Positions 23,692 through 33,036 of a stretch of 64,000 nucleotides of DNA are shown piece after piece. Position numbers and translations under genes: made by a program. Below the pieces are notes generated by a model that did no database searches, had not been told where the DNA came from, and saw nothing but the letters and a program-made list of their open reading frames with translations. Source of the DNA: Mixta hanseatica (GTDB lineage Bacteria; Pseudomonadota; Gammaproteobacteria; Enterobacterales; Enterobacteriaceae); contig NZ_CP082904.1 of assembly GCF_023517775.1 (NCBI RefSeq), forward strand, positions 806,001 through 870,000. Reading direction: 5' to 3'. Every line of letters starts with the position of its first letter. Position 1 is the stretch's first letter.

Positions 23692-24101
23692 AGCTTTTTT
23701 CTTTAAGCGAATCGGTAGTAAGAAAAAAACTGACAATGATAAGTTTTTGCTATGAATAAACCGATGTGTAGCATAATGCGCTGATATTAAGCCGCTGTTT
23801 TAGCGTTTTTTCTGCCAATCAGCCGGGTTAACAGCTGAATAAAGAAAAGCGCCGGGGCGTCGTCGACAAGTTTAGGGTTTACCCAACAAGAATTCTGCGG
23901 TTATGGTAATTATCCAAAGCCAAGATAAAAATCTGCAAGGGCTTCATTCCCCCTGTACCTGCCCCTGAAAATGCATTTCAGGGTTTGAGCATTAACACAC
24001 TGTTTAACTCTGCGTAAAGCCATCGCCAGGCGCTGGCCCGTTGCGCGGTGATGGTCGGTAACGGCCGGAGTAGAGAGCAAACTGAAAGCCGGGAGGCAAA
24101 A

Positions 24102-25826
24102 ATGGAGATGTTATCAGGAGCTGAGATGGTGGTCCGATCGTTAATCGATCAGGGCGTAAAACATGTTTTTGGTTACCCCGGCGGGGCAGTGCTGGATATT
24201 TATGACGCGCTACAAACCGTAGGCGGCATCGATCATGTGCTGGTGCGTCATGAACAGGGCGCGGTGCATATGGCCGATGGCTATGCGCGCGCGACGGGGG
24301 ATGTCGGCGTGGTGCTGGTCACCTCCGGTCCCGGTGCAACCAATGCCATCACCGGTATTGCGACTGCCTATATGGATTCTATTCCGATGGTGGTGCTGTC
24401 CGGCCAGGTCCCTTCTTCGCTTATCGGCTACGACGCGTTTCAGGAGTGCGACATGGTGGGCATTTCACGCCCTATCGTAAAGCACAGCTTTCTGGTTAAG
24501 CAGACGGAAGAGATCCCCACCATCATTAAAAAGGCGTTCTGGCTGGCCGCCAGCGGGCGTCCTGGTCCGGTGGTGATCGATCTGCCAAAAGATATCCTCA
24601 ACCCAGCCAATAAACTGCCCTATGTCTGGCCGGAAAGCGTCAGCATGCGTTCCTATAACCCGACTACCCAGGGGCATAAAGGGCAAATTAAACGTGGGGT
24701 TCAGGCCTTGCTGGCGGCGAAAAAACCAGTGATGTATGTCGGCGGCGGCGCCATTATTTCCGGCTGTCATGCCGAGCTGCAAACGCTGGCGGAAAAGCTG
24801 AATTTACCGGTCACAAATTCATTAATGGGTTTGGGCGCGTTTCCAGGCACGCATCGTCAGAATCTGGGCATGCTGGGCATGCACGGCACCTATGAAGCCA
24901 ATATGACGATGCATAACGCCGATGTTATTTTTGCCGTGGGCGTACGCTTTGACGATCGCACCACCAACAACCTGGCGAAGTATTGTCCGAATGCCACCGT
25001 ACTGCATATTGATGTCGATCCGGCGTCAATTTCCAAGACCGTAGCGGCGGATATTCCGGTAGTCGGCGATGCGCGTCAGGTACTGCAACAGATGCTGGAG
25101 CAGCTGCCGGAGGGCGATACGCAGCAGGATTTCGATAGCCTGCGCGACTGGTGGCAGAGCATCGAAGGCTGGCGCGCGCGTAAATGTCTGGAATTTGACC
25201 GCAGCAGTGACAAAATCAAGCCGCAGGCGGCGATTGAAACGCTGTGGCGTTTAACCAGGGGCGAAGCGTACGTAACTTCTGACGTCGGCCAGCATCAGAT
25301 GTTTGCTGCGCTCTACTATCCCTTTGAACGCCCGCGCCGCTGGATCAATTCCGGCGGCCTCGGCACCATGGGCTTCGGTTTGCCCGCGGCGATTGGTGTG
25401 AAGCTGGCGCTGCCGCAGGAAACGGTGGTTTGCGTTACCGGCGACGGCAGTATCCAGATGAATATTCAGGAACTCTCCACCGCCCTGCAGTATAACCTGC
25501 CGGTTCTGGTGCTTAACCTGAACAACCGCTACCTGGGAATGGTTAAGCAGTGGCAGGATATGATCTACTCCGGCCGCCACTCTCACTCTTATATGGAATC
25601 ACTGCCCGATTTTGTGCGGCTGGCGGAGGCTTATGGCCACGTGGGCATTTCGATTTCTCATCCGGCCGAGCTGGAAGAGAAACTGGCGCTGGCGCTGGAA
25701 ACAGTAGCCCAGGGACGGCTGGCCTTTGTGGATGTCAACGTAGACGGCAGCGAGCACGTTTACCCAATGCAAATCCGCGGCGGCAGTATGGATGAAATGT
25801 GGTTAAGCAAAACGGAGAGGACTTAA
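24102..25826 (+). CDS. ilvI: Acetolactate synthase III large subunit IlvI
   Basis: Thiamine-diphosphate enzyme that makes acetolactate and acetohydroxybutyrate for valine, leucine and isoleucine. Start at 24102 ([17 protein letters not shown]) after GGGAGG; 574 residues, as in E. coli. The catalytic Glu is in [18 protein letters not shown], and the ThDP motif runs from GDGSIQMN to NLNNRYLG. The FAD region carries [15 protein letters not shown]. The gene is followed 2 nt later by ilvH. Confidence 0.98.
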   Translation: MEMLSGAEMVVRSLIDQGVKHVFGYPGGAVLDIYDALQTVGGIDHVLVRHEQGAVHMADGYARATGDVGVVLVTSGPGATNAITGIATAYMDSIPMVVLSGQVPSSLIGYDAFQECDMVGISRPIVKHSFLVKQTEEIPTIIKKAFWLAASGRPGPVVIDLPKDILNPANKLPYVWPESVSMRSYNPTTQGHKGQIKRGVQALLAAKKPVMYVGGGAIISGCHAELQTLAEKLNLPVTNSLMGLGAFPGTHRQNLGMLGMHGTYEANMTMHNADVIFAVGVRFDDRTTNNLAKYCPNATVLHIDVDPASISKTVAADIPVVGDARQVLQQMLEQLPEGDTQQDFDSLRDWWQSIEGWRARKCLEFDRSSDKIKPQAAIETLWRLTRGEAYVTSDVGQHQMFAALYYPFERPRRWINSGGLGTMGFGLPAAIGVKLALPQETVVCVTGDGSIQMNIQELSTALQYNLPVLVLNLNNRYLGMVKQWQDMIYSGRHSHSYMESLPDFVRLAEAYGHVGISISHPAELEEKLALALETVAQGRLAFVDVNVDGSEHVYPMQIRGGSMDEMWLSKTERT

Positions 25827-25828
25827 TT

Positions 25829-26320
25829 ATGCGTCGTATTTTATCGGTTCTGCTGGAAAACGAATCTGGCGCATTATCCCGTGTGGTCGGGCTGTTTTCC
25901 CAGCGCGGCTACAATATCGAAAGCCTGACGGTGGCGCCGACGGACGATCCCACTCTATCACGCATGACCATCCAGACCGTGGGCGATGAAAAGGCGCTGG
26001 AGCAGATTGAAAAACAGCTGCATAAACTGGTGGATGTGCTGCGCGTGACCGAGCTGGGACAGGGCGCGCATATCGAGCGAGAAATTATGCTGGTGAAAAT
26101 TCAGGCCAGCGGCTACGGACGCGAGGAAGTCAAGCGCAGCGCGGAGATCTTCCGTGGGCAGATCGTTGACGTGACGCCTACGCTTTATACGGTTCAGCTG
26201 GCTGGCACCAGTGATAAGCTGGATGCGTTTCTTGGCACGTTACGCGACGTAGCGGAAATTGTCGAAGTGGCGCGTTCCGGCGTGGTGGGCGTTTCACGCG
26301 GCGATCGTATTATGCGTTAA
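25829..26320 (+). CDS. ilvH: Acetolactate synthase III regulatory subunit IlvH
   Basis: ACT-domain regulatory subunit that confers valine feedback on IlvI; 163 residues, the E. coli length. The start ([19 protein letters not shown]) follows GGAGAGG. The N-terminal ACT domain carries [13 protein letters not shown]. An upstream in-frame ATG at 25799 lies within ilvI and is spurious. Transcription ends at the terminator at 26351. Confidence 0.98.
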   Translation: MRRILSVLLENESGALSRVVGLFSQRGYNIESLTVAPTDDPTLSRMTIQTVGDEKALEQIEKQLHKLVDVLRVTELGQGAHIEREIMLVKIQASGYGREEVKRSAEIFRGQIVDVTPTLYTVQLAGTSDKLDAFLGTLRDVAEIVEVARSGVVGVSRGDRIMR

Positions 26321-26350
26321 ACATACAGCGTGATAATCCATTCTGTTGCT

Positions 26351-26377
26351 AACCCGGCGTTCTGCCGGGTTTTTTTA
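26351..26377 (+). terminator. Intrinsic terminator after ilvIH
   Basis: AACCCGGC/GCCGGGTT stem with a short GTTCT loop, then a run of seven T. It lies 30 nt after the ilvH stop. Confidence 0.92.
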
Positions 26378-26516
26378 TTTTCTGATATGCCTCATTTTTG
26401 CCATTAAAAGCGGTTGCCCGCTGGCGCTTTCTGCGGTTAGATGTAAAAAAAAGCTAATCCTTAGCCATGCTGCGGCTATTGGCCTGCGCCATGGCATTTA
26501 CCGATGTGGAGTGATT

Positions 26517-27527
26517 GTGAAACTGGATGAAATAGCGCGTCTTGCCGGCGTGTCGCGTACTACCGCCAGCTATGTCATCAATGGCAAGGCCAGGCAGTAT
26601 CGTGTCAGCGATAAAACCGTGGAAAAAGTCATGGCCGTGGTGCGCGAGCATAATTACCATCCAAATGCGGTAGCCGCCGGACTCAGAGCGGGCAGAACAC
26701 GCTCGATCGGGCTGGTTATTCCCGATCTGGAAAATACCAGCTATACGCGTATTGCCAACTATCTGGAACGTCAGGCGCGTCAGCGCGGCTATCAGCTGCT
26801 TATCGCCTGTTCGGAAGATCAGCCGGACAATGAAATGCGCTGTATTGAACATCTGCTACAGCGTCAGGTCGATGCCATTATCGTATCCACTTCGCTACCG
26901 CCGGAACATCCCTTCTACCAACGCTGGGCGAATCACTCGCTGCCGATTATTGCGCTGGACCGGGCGCTGGATCGTGAACACTTCACCAGCGTCGTCGGTG
27001 CCGATCAGGAAGATGCGCAGGCGCTGGCCGCTGAATTGCGTCAGCTGCCGATAAATAACGTGCTCTATCTGGGCGCGCTGCCTGAGCTTTCGGTTAGCTT
27101 CCTGCGTGAAATGGGGTTTCGCGAAGCCTGGCGCGACGATCCACGTCCTATTGATTTTATCTATGCCAATAGCTTTGAACGCGTCGCGGCTGCGGCGCTG
27201 TTTGAAAAATATCTGGCAGATCATTCAATGCCCGATGCGCTCTTTACCACCTCATTCGGCCTGTTACAGGGCGTAATGGATGTGACGCTGCAGCGCGAAG
27301 GACGTTTACCCACCGATTTGGCCATTGCCACCTTCGGCGATCACGAACTGCTCGATTTCCTTGAGTGTCCGGTTCTGGCTGTGGCGCAGCGCCATCGCGA
27401 CGTCGCGGAGCGCGTACTGGAATTAGTGCTGGCAAGCCTGGATGAGCCGCGCAGACCCAAACCAGGTTTAACCCGAATCCGACGTAATCTGGTACGTCGC
27501 GGTAAATTAAGCCGTACTCAAGGTTAA
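26517..27527 (+). CDS. cra: Catabolite repressor/activator Cra (FruR)
   Basis: LacI-family regulator of carbon flux that responds to fructose phosphates. It starts at GTG 26517 (read [20 protein letters not shown]) with GGAG 5 nt upstream; E. coli fruR also uses GTG. It has 336 residues. The DNA-binding helix-turn-helix (about 1-60) is near identical to E. coli, with [23 protein letters not shown] as the hinge. The effector-binding domain contains [20 protein letters not shown]. The frame stays open 57 codons upstream but that part is unlike the family. Confidence 0.97.
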   Translation: MKLDEIARLAGVSRTTASYVINGKARQYRVSDKTVEKVMAVVREHNYHPNAVAAGLRAGRTRSIGLVIPDLENTSYTRIANYLERQARQRGYQLLIACSEDQPDNEMRCIEHLLQRQVDAIIVSTSLPPEHPFYQRWANHSLPIIALDRALDREHFTSVVGADQEDAQALAAELRQLPINNVLYLGALPELSVSFLREMGFREAWRDDPRPIDFIYANSFERVAAAALFEKYLADHSMPDALFTTSFGLLQGVMDVTLQREGRLPTDLAIATFGDHELLDFLECPVLAVAQRHRDVAERVLELVLASLDEPRRPKPGLTRIRRNLVRRGKLSRTQG

Positions 27528-27538
27528 TGCTAAATAGT

Positions 27539-27565
27539 AAAAGGCAGCGGTCGCTGCCTTTTTTA
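27539..27565 (+). terminator. Intrinsic terminator after cra
   Basis: AAGGCAGCG/CGCTGCCTT stem (27541-27560) with a minimal loop, followed by a T run to 27564. It lies 13 nt after the cra stop. Confidence 0.9.
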
Positions 27566-27566
27566 C

Positions 27567-27970
27567 ATCTTTAAATAATTTTGCTTTTAAAATCGCCAGT
27601 AATAAAGAAAAGGGTTATTTCAAACCGACCCTGAAGCAATATTAAGTAAATTAAAGTAAAGCGGCGCAGGGCTTTTTCACACAGAACGATTTTTTATTCT
27701 GTTATGCTGTACCAGAGTTGCCGCCGCCCGCGCTCCCGGCGCAGGGCATAAGCTTTATCAGAATGTCCCTAAAATGTCGCCTGTGTCGCAAACTGTCGCC
27801 CTGCCTGATAGCGAATAAAAATTGTATTCTTTTTGCCCGTTTTTATTTTCGCTCTGATTTTTTTACCACTATTCATTAGTTTATTTTTTCATAAGCCTGC
27901 TGGTTAAGTTCATTCTTAAGTTTTGTCATTTTTATTCCTTAAGAAATAATTCCGCTTCGCCCATTGCGTG
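27567..27970 (+). other. cra-mraZ intergenic region with phased TGTCGC repeats
   Basis: About 400 nt without a gene, AT-rich at both ends. It contains four copies of TGTCSC at 27764, 27775, 27784 and 27794, spaced 11, 9 and 10 bp, i.e. on one face of the helix. An imperfect ACAGAA/TTCTGT inverted repeat flanks an A/T tract near 27680-27705. No coding signal is seen. It lies directly upstream of the mra promoter. Confidence 0.6.
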
Positions 27971-27972
27971 GC

Positions 27973-28002
27973 TTGACAATGATTTCCTCCGCTCCGTAAA
28001 CT
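27973..28002 (+). promoter_or_regulatory. mra promoter (Pmra) of the dcw cluster
   Basis: TTGACA at 27973-27978 and TAAACT at 27997-28002 with an 18-nt spacer, about 60 nt upstream of mraZ. This is the position of the main dcw promoter in E. coli. The MraZ operator repeats begin 8 nt downstream of the -10. Confidence 0.7.
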
Positions 28003-28009
28003 CCTTTCG

Positions 28010-28034
28010 TGGGAAATAGTGGGGTAAAGTGGCA
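28010..28034 (+). promoter_or_regulatory. MraZ operator: three TGGGN-type repeats
   Basis: TGGGA (28010-28014), TGGGG (28020-28024) and TGGCA (28030-28034), each separated by exactly 5 nt. This is the known MraZ binding architecture (TGGGN repeats with 5-nt spacers). The third copy is imperfect. The location overlaps the expected transcription start of Pmra, consistent with MraZ autorepression. Confidence 0.85.
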
Positions 28035-28063
28035 AAAAAGGGTAACTGAGGGCATTTGCTGAC

Positions 28064-28522
28064 ATGTTTCGTGGCGCCACCTTAGTCAACCTCGATAGCA
28101 AAGGGCGGCTGGCCGTGCCTACGCGTTATCGCGAAACGCTGATTGAGGAGTCGCAAGGCCAAATGGTATGCACCATTGACCTCCATCAGCCTTGCCTGCT
28201 GCTTTATACCTTACCTCAGTGGGAAATTATTGAACAAAAATTATCTCGCTTATCCAGCATGAACCCTGCAGAGCGTCGCGTGCAGCGGTTGCTGTTAGGA
28301 CATGCAAGCGAATGTCAGATGGATAGCGCAGGGCGCTTGTTGCTGGCCGGTACGCTCCGCCAGCACGCCAGTCTGACAAAAGAAGTGATGCTGGTTGGAC
28401 AGTTTAATAAGTTTGAACTGTGGGATGAACAGACCTGGTATCAACAAGTCAGGGAAGATATTGACGCTGAGCAAGCCGCTCAGGAGCCGCTTTCAGAGCG
28501 GTTGCAGGATTTGTCGTTATAA
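28064..28522 (+). CDS. mraZ: Transcriptional regulator MraZ
   Basis: First gene of the dcw cluster; a ring-forming DNA-binding protein that represses the cluster and binds TGGGN repeats. 152 residues, the E. coli length. It has two SpoVT/AbrB-like domains: [19 protein letters not shown] (about 1-50) and [19 protein letters not shown] (about 80-125). It ends 2 nt before rsmH. Confidence 0.98.
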   Translation: MFRGATLVNLDSKGRLAVPTRYRETLIEESQGQMVCTIDLHQPCLLLYTLPQWEIIEQKLSRLSSMNPAERRVQRLLLGHASECQMDSAGRLLLAGTLRQHASLTKEVMLVGQFNKFELWDEQTWYQQVREDIDAEQAAQEPLSERLQDLSL

Positions 28523-28524
28523 CT

Positions 28525-29463
28525 ATGGATAATTTTATACATACCACGGTGCTGTTGGATGAAGCTGTCAACGCGCTCAATATTAAACAAGATGGCATTT
28601 ACATCGATGGCACCTTCGGTCGGGGCGGGCATTCACGCCTGATCCTTTCTCAGCTGGGTGAGCAGGGCAAACTGTACGCCATTGACCGCGATCCGCAGGC
28701 GATCGCCGCCGCCGCCGCGATTGACGATCCGCGCTTTAACATTATTCACGGTCCGTTTTCGGCACTGGCGGATTACGTTGAGGCGCGCGGCTTAACCGGC
28801 AAAATCAGCGGTATTTTACTGGATTTAGGGGTTTCTTCGCCGCAGTTGGATGATGCCGAACGCGGCTTTTCTTTTATGCGTGACGGGCCGCTGGATATGC
28901 GTATGGATCCGACGCGCGGGCTGTCGGCCGCCGAATGGCTGCTGCAGGCGGAAGAGAACGATATCGCTTTTGTGCTGAAAACCTATGGCGAAGAGCGTTT
29001 CGCCAAGCGTATCGCCCGCGCCATTGTTGAACGTAATCGTCTGCAGCCGATGACGCGCACCAAAGAGCTGGCGGAGGTGATTGCCGCCGCGACGCCGATA
29101 AAGGACAAATTCAAGCATCCGGCCACGCGCAGTTTCCAGGCTATCCGCATTTGGGTTAACAGCGAGCTGGAAGAGATTGAACTGGCGTTAAAAGGCGCGC
29201 TGAGCGCGTTGGCACCGGGCGGACGCCTGTCGATTATCAGCTTCCACTCGCTGGAAGATCGGTTGGTAAAACGCTTTATGCGCGAACAGAGCCGCGGGCC
29301 GCAGGTGCCCGCCGGGTTGCCGATGACGGAAGCGCAGCTGCAGAAGCTGGGCGGTCGTCAGTTAAAAGCGCTGGGTAAAATGATGCCGGGCGAAGCGGAA
29401 GTGGCAGAAAACCCGCGCGCGCGTAGCTCGGTGCTGCGTATTGCGGAGCGTACGGCATCATGA
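28525..29463 (+). CDS. rsmH: 16S rRNA m4C1402 methyltransferase RsmH (MraW)
   Basis: SAM-dependent N4-methylation of C1402 in the 16S rRNA P site; 312 residues (E. coli 313). SAM-binding motifs are [15 protein letters not shown] and [22 protein letters not shown], with [10 protein letters not shown] following. It overlaps ftsL by 4 nt (ATGA). Confidence 0.98.
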   Translation: MDNFIHTTVLLDEAVNALNIKQDGIYIDGTFGRGGHSRLILSQLGEQGKLYAIDRDPQAIAAAAAIDDPRFNIIHGPFSALADYVEARGLTGKISGILLDLGVSSPQLDDAERGFSFMRDGPLDMRMDPTRGLSAAEWLLQAEENDIAFVLKTYGEERFAKRIARAIVERNRLQPMTRTKELAEVIAAATPIKDKFKHPATRSFQAIRIWVNSELEEIELALKGALSALAPGGRLSIISFHSLEDRLVKRFMREQSRGPQVPAGLPMTEAQLQKLGGRQLKALGKMMPGEAEVAENPRARSSVLRIAERTAS

Positions 29464-29780
29464 TCGGAAATGAGCGGCATAGCCTGCCGGGCGTTATTGG
29501 CGGCGACCTGCTGCGGCACGGCAAGATCCCGTTGCTGCTGCTGGTGGCCGTGTTGGTCTCCGCGGTGCTGGTAGTGACGACGGCGCATAAAACGCGTTTG
29601 CTAACGGCGCAGCGCGAACAGCTGGTGCTGGAACGTGACGCGCTGGATATTGAATGGCGCAATCTGATTCTGGAAGAGAACGCGCTGGGCGATCACAGCC
29701 GCGTTGAGCGCACGGCGACGGAGAAATTGCAGATGCAGCATGTCGACCCGGCACAGGAAAATATCGTGGTACAGCAATAA
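29460..29780 (+). CDS. ftsL: Cell division protein FtsL
   Basis: Bitopic divisome protein that forms the FtsQLB complex. 106 residues against 121 in E. coli; the difference is a shorter cytoplasmic N-terminus ([22 protein letters not shown]). One transmembrane segment (about 24-44) is followed by a periplasmic leucine-zipper coiled coil ([19 protein letters not shown]) and a conserved tail [18 protein letters not shown]. The start overlaps the rsmH stop. Confidence 0.96.
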   Translation: MIGNERHSLPGVIGGDLLRHGKIPLLLLVAVLVSAVLVVTTAHKTRLLTAQREQLVLERDALDIEWRNLILEENALGDHSRVERTATEKLQMQHVDPAQENIVVQQ

Positions 29781-29795
29781 GGAATCCCGGACTCC

Positions 29796-31562
29796 ATGAG
29801 ATCCGCTACCAAAGCGCTTAAGTTGAAAAAACAGGAAGATCAGGCCAGCTTTGTCAGCTGGCGTTTTGCGTTGCTGTGCGGCGGCATCTTCCTTGCGTTG
29901 ATCGGGCTACTGTTGCGTGTCGCTTATTTGCAGGTAATCAATCCCGACAGGCTGGTGCGCGAAGGCGATATGCGTTCTCTGCGCGTCCAGTCCATACCCA
30001 CCGCGCGTGGGATGATCACCGACCGTGCCGGCAGGCCGCTGGCGGTTAGCGTACCGGTTAACGCCATCTGGGCCGATCCCAAAGAACTGAACGATCGCGG
30101 CGGCATTACGCTCGACAGCCGCTGGAAAGCGCTGGCGGACGCGCTCTCAATTCCGCTCGATCAGCTGGCTAACCGCGTGAACGCCAACCCTAAAGGCCGC
30201 TTTGTCTATCTGGCGCGTCAGGTTAACCCGGCGATTGGCGACTACATCAAAAAGCTCAAGCTGCCCGGCATCCATCTGCGCGAAGAGTCCCGACGCTACT
30301 ATCCGGCAGGGCAGGTGACCTCGCATCTGATTGGTTTTACCAATATCGATGGACAGGGTATTGAAGGGGTTGAAAAAAGCTTCGATCGCTGGCTCACCGG
30401 CCAGCCGGGCGAAAGAACGGTACGTAAAGATCGCTTTGGCCGTGTTATTGAAGATATCTCTTCGGTAGACAGCCAGGCGGCGCATAATCTGGCGTTGAGT
30501 ATCGATGAGCGCCTGCAGGCGCTGGTCTATCGCGAGCTGAACAACGCCGTCGCCTTTAACAAGGCGGAGTCGGGCACTGCGGTGCTGGTGGATGTGAACA
30601 CCGGCGAAGTGCTGGCGATGGCCAACAGCCCGGCCTATAACCCCAATAATCTCAGCAATACGCCAAAAGATGTGATGCGCAACCGCGCCATCACCGACAT
30701 CTTCGAACCCGGCTCGACGGTGAAGCCGATGGTGGTGATGACCGCCCTGCAGCGCGGCGTGGTGCGTGAAAACACCGTGCTGAATACGCTGCCTTATCGC
30801 GTTAACGGCCATGAAATTAAAGACGTGGCGCGCTACAACGAATTGACCCTCACCGGAGTTCTGCAGAAGTCGAGTAACGTCGGGGTATCAAAACTGGCGT
30901 TAGCGATGCCCTCCTCAGCACTAGTGGAAACATATTCACGCTTTGGATTGGGCAAACCAACCAATTTGGGGTTGGTCGGGGAAAGCAGTGGCCTGTATCC
31001 CCATAAACAAAGGTGGTCCGATATTGAAAGGGCCACCTTCTCATTCGGCTATGGGCTGATGGTTACGCCGCTCCAGCTGGCGCGCGTTTACGCCACCATC
31101 GGCAGCTATGGCATCGCTCGTCCACTGTCGATTACCAAAGTGGACCCGCCGGTACCGGGCGAACGCGCGTTTCCTGAATCGCTGGTGAAAACCGTGGTGC
31201 ATATGATGGAAAGCGTGGCGCTGCCGGGCGGCGGCGGCGTGAAGGCCGCGATCAAAGGTTATCGTATCGCCATTAAAACCGGGACCGCGAAAAAAGTCGG
31301 CCCTGATGGCCGCTACGTGAATAAATATATCGCCTATACCGCAGGCGTGGCGCCTGCCAGCCATCCGCGTTTCGCGCTGGTGGTGGTGATTAACGATCCG
31401 CAGGCGGGTAAATATTATGGCGGTGCGGTGTCGGCACCGGTATTTGGCGCCATCATGGGCGGGGTTCTGCGCACCATGAATATTGAGCCGGATGCGTTGC
31501 CGACCGGTGAAAAAAATGACCTGGTCAACAACAAGAAAGAGGAATCAAGTGACAGATCGTAA
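29796..31562 (+). CDS. ftsI: Septal peptidoglycan transpeptidase FtsI (PBP3)
   Basis: Class B penicillin-binding protein that crosslinks septal peptidoglycan with FtsW; 588 residues, exactly the E. coli length. It has an N-terminal transmembrane segment (about 24-45) and a PBP dimerisation domain. The catalytic SxxK is in FEPGSTVKP (about residue 307), SxN in SSNVGVSKL, and KTG in IKTGTAKK. The stretch encoding about residues 360-415 (30870-31046) uses codons unlike its surroundings (AGG, GGG, ACA, CTA) and hosts the FtsO-like RNA. murE overlaps by 14 nt. Confidence 0.98.
   Translation: MRSATKALKLKKQEDQASFVSWRFALLCGGIFLALIGLLLRVAYLQVINPDRLVREGDMRSLRVQSIPTARGMITDRAGRPLAVSVPVNAIWADPKELNDRGGITLDSRWKALADALSIPLDQLANRVNANPKGRFVYLARQVNPAIGDYIKKLKLPGIHLREESRRYYPAGQVTSHLIGFTNIDGQGIEGVEKSFDRWLTGQPGERTVRKDRFGRVIEDISSVDSQAAHNLALSIDERLQALVYRELNNAVAFNKAESGTAVLVDVNTGEVLAMANSPAYNPNNLSNTPKDVMRNRAITDIFEPGSTVKPMVVMTALQRGVVRENTVLNTLPYRVNGHEIKDVARYNELTLTGVLQKSSNVGVSKLALAMPSSALVETYSRFGLGKPTNLGLVGESSGLYPHKQRWSDIERATFSFGYGLMVTPLQLARVYATIGSYGIARPLSITKVDPPVPGERAFPESLVKTVVHMMESVALPGGGGVKAAIKGYRIAIKTGTAKKVGPDGRYVNKYIAYTAGVAPASHPRFALVVVINDPQAGKYYGGAVSAPVFGAIMGGVLRTMNIEPDALPTGEKNDLVNNKKEESSDRS
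30940..31046 (+). ncRNA. ftsO: FtsO-like sRNA embedded in ftsI (RybB sponge candidate)
   Basis: E. coli FtsO is a small RNA from inside the ftsI coding sequence that pairs with and counteracts the RybB sRNA. Here AAAGCAGTGGC (30982-30992) is an 11-nt perfect complement of the RybB 5' seed as I recall it (GCCACUGCUUU). Downstream, AAGGTGGTCC (31010-31019) pairs with GGGCCACCTT (31030-31039) over 10 bp with one G-U pair, followed by pyrimidine-rich CTCATTC, forming a plausible 3' end. Codon use is atypical over this stretch. The 5' end is a guess. Confidence 0.62.
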
Positions 31563-33036
31563 CTTGCGCGACTTACTGGCTCCGTGGGTGCCTGGCGCGC
31601 CGGAGCGTCCGCTTCGTGAAATGACACTGGACAGCCGTGCAGCGGCGTCTGGCGATCTGTTTGTGGCTGTAGCCGGCCATAACGTTGATGGGCGACGTTT
31701 TATTCCTCAGGCTATCGCACAGGGCGTTTCGTCGGTTATCGCTGAAGCTGCCGGCGAGGCGGAGGATGGCGAAATTCGCGAGATGCACGGCGTCCCGGTA
31801 ATTTATCTGTCGCAGCTGCCGCAGCGTCTGTCGGCGCTGGCCGGGCGCTTTTATCAGCAGCCAGGCGAACAGCTGCGTTTAATCGGCGTAACCGGAACCA
31901 ACGGTAAAACCACTACCACACAGCTGCTGGCGCAGTGGGCCAACCTACTCGGCGAGACCGGCGCGGTAATGGGCACCGTCGGCAACGGGCTATACGGCGA
32001 TCTGATCCCGACTGAAAACACCACCGGCTCGGCGGTTGATGTGCAACATATCCTGCACTCGCTGGTGGAGCAGGGCGCGACCGTGGCGGCAATGGAAGTC
32101 TCTTCACATGGCCTGGTGCAACATCGCGTGGCGGCACTGCCTTTTGCTGCCGCGGTGTTTACTAACCTGAGCCGCGATCATCTGGATTATCACGGCGATA
32201 TGACGCGCTATGAGTCCGCTAAATGGCTGCTGTTTTCTGACCATCAGATCGGCGCAGCGATTATTAATGCCGACGATGAGGTCGGGCTGCGCTGGCTGGA
32301 GCGGCTGCCCGATGCCGTTGCCGTCACCATGGCTGATAATGTGCTGCCTGGCAAACATGGTCGCTGGCTGAAAGCGACCGGGGTGCATTATCACGATAAC
32401 GGCGCAACGATTCGCTTCTCCTCCAGCTGGGGCGATGGCGAGCTGGAAAGCCGTCTGATGGGCGCGTTTAACGTCAGCAATCTGCTGCTGGCGCTGGCAA
32501 CGCTGCTGGCGTTGGGCTACCCGCTGGCGCAGCTGATTGCCAGCGCCCGTCAGCTGCAGCCCGTTTGTGGGCGCATGGAAGTCTTTAGCGCGCCGAACAA
32601 ACCAACGGTAGTGGTGGATTATGCCCATACGCCGGATGCGCTGGAAAAAGCGCTGGAAGCGGCGCGTCTGCATTGCAAAGGCCAGCTGTGGTGTGTGTTT
32701 GGCTGCGGCGGCGATCGCGATAAAGGCAAGCGTCCGTTAATGGGCGCTATTGCCGAACAGTTTGCCGATATCGTGGTGATCACTGATGACAATCCCCGTA
32801 GCGAAGACCCGACGGCAATCGTTGAGGATATCCTCACCGGCCTGCTCGATCCGGGGCGCGCGCGCGTGATGGCGGGACGTGCAGAAGCAGTCACTAACAG
32901 CATTATGCAGGCCGGGCCGCAGGACATCGTTCTGGTTGCAGGTAAAGGCCATGAAGATTATCAAATCGTCGGCAACCGCCGTCTGGACTATTCCGATCGC
33001 GTTACCGTCGCACGTTTACTGGGGGTAGTGGCATGA
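31549..33036 (+). CDS. murE: UDP-MurNAc-L-Ala-D-Glu:meso-diaminopimelate ligase MurE
   Basis: Adds meso-DAP to the UDP-MurNAc dipeptide. The start is GTG 31549 (read [18 protein letters not shown]) after AAAGAGGAA, giving 495 residues, the E. coli length. The ATP loop is [15 protein letters not shown], and the mDAP-specificity motif DNPR is in [13 protein letters not shown] longer upstream frame lies inside ftsI. murF overlaps the stop by 4 nt. Confidence 0.98.
   Translation: MTDRNLRDLLAPWVPGAPERPLREMTLDSRAAASGDLFVAVAGHNVDGRRFIPQAIAQGVSSVIAEAAGEAEDGEIREMHGVPVIYLSQLPQRLSALAGRFYQQPGEQLRLIGVTGTNGKTTTTQLLAQWANLLGETGAVMGTVGNGLYGDLIPTENTTGSAVDVQHILHSLVEQGATVAAMEVSSHGLVQHRVAALPFAAAVFTNLSRDHLDYHGDMTRYESAKWLLFSDHQIGAAIINADDEVGLRWLERLPDAVAVTMADNVLPGKHGRWLKATGVHYHDNGATIRFSSSWGDGELESRLMGAFNVSNLLLALATLLALGYPLAQLIASARQLQPVCGRMEVFSAPNKPTVVVDYAHTPDALEKALEAARLHCKGQLWCVFGCGGDRDKGKRPLMGAIAEQFADIVVITDDNPRSEDPTAIVEDILTGLLDPGRARVMAGRAEAVTNSIMQAGPQDIVLVAGKGHEDYQIVGNRRLDYSDRVTVARLLGVVA

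Larger units (their letters stand above)
23414..24101 (+). other. Long leu-ilv intergenic region; leuO absent
   Basis: About 690 nt with no substantial gene, strongly AT-rich between roughly 23430 and 23800. In E. coli the LysR-type regulator gene leuO lies here; no such coding frame exists in this window. What is visible: a 10-codon ORF with a good ribosome site (23591-23623), a terminator-like hairpin (23661-23691), and a perfect inverted repeat CCCTGAAA/TTTCAGGG (23963-23983) near ilvI. The stretch presumably carries the ilvIH promoter and, from E. coli precedent, Lrp sites. Confidence 0.8.

Noticed and set aside
30833..31044. Two antisense ORFs opposite ftsI
   Set aside because: They have no ribosome sites and lie over the codon-atypical stretch, which is better explained by the FtsO-like RNA.
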